DNA of 64,000 nt from Alloboseaceae bacterium BT-24-1 (GTDB lineage: Bacteria; Pseudomonadota; Alphaproteobacteria; Rhizobiales; Beijerinckiaceae), in assembly GCA_025846845.1 (NCBI GenBank), contig JAOYTL010000022.1:1-64000 (forward strand), read 5' to 3'. Position 1 is the first letter of the stretch. Every line of letters starts with the position of its first letter. The position numbers and the translations under genes were made by a program. Positions 61,797-64,000 of the stretch are shown here, piece by piece. Under the pieces are notes generated by a model. That model did no database searches. It was not told the DNA's origin and saw only the letters and a list, made by a program, of their open reading frames with translations.

Positions 61797-62099
61797 ATGC
61801 TTCTCATCCGCTGCCCCTATTGCGAGGCCGAGCGTCCGGAGCTCGAGTTCGCCTATGCCGGCGAGGCCCATATCGCCCGCCCCGCTGACCCCGCGAAGCT
61901 GAGCGACGAGGCGTGGAGGGACCATCTGTTCATCCGCTCGAATCCGCGCGGGCTCCATTACGAGCGCTGGCGGCACATCCATGGCTGCGGCCGCTTCTTC
62001 AATGCGCTGCGCGACACCGTCAGCGACAAGTTCGTGACGACCTACAGGACCGGGCTGCCGCGCCCGAGCGAACCGGAACTCGGGGGCGCGCGCTCATGA
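61797..62099 (+). CDS. soxD: sarcosine oxidase delta subunit
   Basis: The 100-residue subunit has the zinc-binding pair Cys 6 and Cys 9 (IRCPYCEAERPE) plus His 60 and Cys 64 in RWRHIHGCGRFF. This set is characteristic of SoxD, the structural zinc subunit of the heterotetramer. The gene overlaps soxA by four bases (ATGA), as in other sox operons. Confidence 0.92.
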   Translation: MLLIRCPYCEAERPELEFAYAGEAHIARPADPAKLSDEAWRDHLFIRSNPRGLHYERWRHIHGCGRFFNALRDTVSDKFVTTYRTGLPRPSEPELGGARS

Positions 62100-64000
62100 A
62101 CGACCATCGCATCGCCGGCAAGGGGCGCATCGATCGGACCAGGCCGATCCGCTTCACCTTTAACGGAACCGGCTATGAGGGTTTCCAGGGCGACACGCTC
62201 GCCTCCGCGTTGCTCGCCAACGGCGTGCACCTCGTCGGCCGCTCGTTCAAGTACCACCGTCCGCGCGGCATCCTCTCGGCCGGCTCGGAGGAGCCGAACG
62301 CACTGGTCGGCACGGACCGCGGACCCGGCCGGTTCGAGCCGAACACACGGGCGACCATGCTCGAGATATCTGAGGGGCTGGTCACGACGAGCCAGAACCA
62401 CTGGCCGTCCCTGGAGCGGGACGTCGGCGCGATCAACGACGCCCTCCACATGCTGTTCTCGGCCGGCTTCTATTACAAGACCTTCATGTGGCCGAAGTCG
62501 TTCTGGAACAAGGTCTACGAGCCCTTCATCCGTGGCGCCGCCGGTCTCGGCAAGTCGCCGACCCAGCCGGACCCCGACGTCTATGCTAGCCGCTTCGCCC
62601 ATTGCGACGTCCTGGTCGTCGGTGCCGGCCCAACCGGCCTGGCGGCTGCACTCGAAGCCGGCCGGGCCGGCGCGAAGGTCGTTCTCGTCGACGAGCAGGC
62701 AGAGCCGGGCGGCTCGCTCCTATTCGAGACCGATGCCGGCATTGATGGTCAGTCCGGATGGGGCTGGCTGAAGGGCGCCGTCAACGAGCTGTCAGCGCTT
62801 CCGAACGTTACGCTGCTGCCGCGCACCACGGCTATCGGCTACTATCACCAGAATCTGGTCGGGCTGTGCCAGCGCCTCACCGACCACCTCGCCTCGCCGC
62901 CGGAAGGTGCGCCGCGCGAACGTCTGTGGAAACTACGCGCCAAGCAGGTGGTGCTGGCGCAGGGCTCGATCGAGAAGCCGCTCGTCTTCGACGGTAACGA
63001 CCGTCCGGGCGTCATGCTCGCAGGGGCGGCGCGCAGCTATCTCAACCGCTACGGCGTCACGGTCGGCGATCGTCCCGTCGTCGTAACCTCGCACGACAGC
63101 GCCTGGCTCGCCGCCTTCGATCTCGCCCGCGCCGGTGTCAGGATCGCGGCCATCGTCGACCTGCGTGCCAACGTCGCCGGCTATCTGAAGTCGAGCGCCA
63201 GCGCTTTGGGCATCGAGGTTCTTGCCGGCTGGACTGTTACCGGCACCAAGGGCCGCCTGCGGGTCTCCTCCGTCCGCGTCAATCCAGCCGGCGGCACGGT
63301 CGGCGGTGCCCAGATGATCGCGTGCGACAGCCTGCTGATGAGCGGCGGCTGGACTCCCAGCGTCCATCTCTTCTCGCATAGCAAGGGCAAGCTCGACTGG
63401 CAGGACGAGACGCAGAGCTTCCTTCCAGGCGAGCATGCCGAGGCGAGCCGCTGCGCCGGCGCCGGCAACGGCGCCTTCGGGCTTGCCAGTGCGCTTGCGC
63501 AGGGCGCCCAGGCCGGGGCAGCGGCCGCGGCAGACGCCGGCTTTGAGGGCACCGCCTCGGTCTACAAGGTCGAGGGCGAGTTCGCCCTCACGGGAGCGAG
63601 CAAGCGCGAGCTGCCGACCGACAGGAATGCGGCGACGGCGAAGGCCTTCGTTGATTTCCAGAACGATGTGACCGCCAAGGATATCCGGCTCGCCGTGCGC
63701 GAGGGCTTCAAGTCGATCGAGCACGTCAAGCGCTACACCACCAACGGCATGGCAACCGACCAGGGTAAGACCTCCAACATCAATGGCCTCGCCATCGCAG
63801 CCGACGCCGTCGGCCGGCCCGCCCCCCAGGTAGGCCTCACCACCTTCCGGCCGCCCTACACTCCGACCACCTTCGGAGCCTTCTGCGGCTATAACCGCGG
63901 CGCGCTGTTCGAAGTGATGCGAAAGACGCCGATCGACGGCTGGGCGCAAGCGAACGATGCGGTATTCGAGCCGGTCTCGCTCTGGCGGCGCGCCTGGTAC
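62096..64000 (+). CDS. soxA: sarcosine oxidase alpha subunit, cut by the window end
   Basis: The first 635 codons are present. They contain an N-terminal 2Fe-2S-ferredoxin-like region (FTFNGTGYEGFQGDTLASAL), an NAD-binding Rossmann motif (VLVVGAGPTGLAAALEAGRA), LAQGSIEKPLVFDGNDRPGV and GFKSIEHVKRYTTNGMATDQ, followed by the start of the aminomethyltransferase (GcvT) part. Full SoxA is about 1000 residues, so roughly a third lies beyond the window, with soxG (gamma) expected after it. The complete operon would be soxBDAG. Confidence 0.92.
   Translation, partial: MNDHRIAGKGRIDRTRPIRFTFNGTGYEGFQGDTLASALLANGVHLVGRSFKYHRPRGILSAGSEEPNALVGTDRGPGRFEPNTRATMLEISEGLVTTSQNHWPSLERDVGAINDALHMLFSAGFYYKTFMWPKSFWNKVYEPFIRGAAGLGKSPTQPDPDVYASRFAHCDVLVVGAGPTGLAAALEAGRAGAKVVLVDEQAEPGGSLLFETDAGIDGQSGWGWLKGAVNELSALPNVTLLPRTTAIGYYHQNLVGLCQRLTDHLASPPEGAPRERLWKLRAKQVVLAQGSIEKPLVFDGNDRPGVMLAGAARSYLNRYGVTVGDRPVVVTSHDSAWLAAFDLARAGVRIAAIVDLRANVAGYLKSSASALGIEVLAGWTVTGTKGRLRVSSVRVNPAGGTVGGAQMIACDSLLMSGGWTPSVHLFSHSKGKLDWQDETQSFLPGEHAEASRCAGAGNGAFGLASALAQGAQAGAAAAADAGFEGTASVYKVEGEFALTGASKRELPTDRNAATAKAFVDFQNDVTAKDIRLAVREGFKSIEHVKRYTTNGMATDQGKTSNINGLAIAADAVGRPAPQVGLTTFRPPYTPTTFGAFCGYNRGALFEVMRKTPIDGWAQANDAVFEPVSLWRRAWY

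Noticed and set aside
1..64000. CRISPR arrays, rRNA and tRNA genes
   Set aside because: No regularly spaced repeats, no rRNA-like blocks and no cloverleaf-type sequence with the usual TTCGA loop and CCA-type end was seen by eye.

Overview
The window looks like the chromosome of a high-GC alphaproteobacterium, most likely a member of the Hyphomicrobiales (Rhizobiales). This rests on the GC-rich coding style, rhizobial-type conjugation remnants (a TrbG fragment and the C-terminus of a DUF3363 relaxase), an alphaproteobacterial indolepyruvate oxidoreductase pair, and a sarcosine/dimethylglycine catabolic block. I do not name a genus. No rRNA, tRNA or CRISPR array was recognised.

Layout. (1) 0-8.1 kb is scarred, low-density sequence. 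It holds a queuosine-precursor transporter, a DUF4337 membrane protein, a BioF2-type acetyltransferase, small secreted proteins (helix-hairpin-helix, SH3, DUF2147) and a TetR regulator with a perfect palindrome upstream. Between them lie an IS3-type transposase fragment, a decayed trbG and copies of a short unexplained repeat. (2) 8.2-22.7 kb is a complete petrobactin-type siderophore locus. asbA-B-C-(D+E)-F run leftward with overlapping genes, and asbD and asbE are fused. A GNAT gene, a binding protein, two permeases, an ATPase, a TonB-dependent receptor and a DUF2218 gene run rightward. An AT-rich, palindrome-rich divergent region lies between the two halves. (3) 23-28.4 kb has a glycine-zipper lipoprotein, a truncated DUF4337 copy fused to the short repeat, a frameshifted XRE regulator, and a TetR/MFS/ABC-exporter efflux block.

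(4) 28.6-36.0 kb is a leftward aromatic-acid block: SDR, MarR regulator, cyclase-family (isatin-hydrolase-like) hydrolase, an AAHS-type transporter broken by one in-frame stop, and a fused-type indolepyruvate:ferredoxin oxidoreductase pair. Together they suggest metabolism of indole-pyruvate/indole-acetate-like compounds. (5) 36-43.2 kb is accessory DNA. It has an internally deleted IS21-family element with both ends kept, a RES toxin with an unusually long Xre/MbcA-type antitoxin, small ORFs, an ABC exporter, a broken relaxase end, and a decayed 5' piece of an exporter like the one at 26.6 kb.

(6) 43.2-52.1 kb is a self-contained catabolic cluster. A TorF-type porin and an NCS1 permease lie on the left strand. 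A LuxR-type regulator and an operon of FMN reductase, luciferase-like monooxygenase, alpha/beta hydrolase, cupin, metallo-beta-lactamase-fold hydrolase and SDR lie on the right strand. I cannot match this set to a described pathway; it is the best candidate for an undescribed system. (7) 52.2 kb to the end is a methylamine/betaine block. A dimethylglycine-dehydrogenase-like enzyme, FolD, PurU, EtfA and EtfB run leftward; a GbdR-like AraC regulator and sarcosine oxidase soxBD and soxA (cut by the window end) run rightward. A 17-bp motif, perfectly shared in opposite orientations, lies in front of the regulator and in front of soxB.
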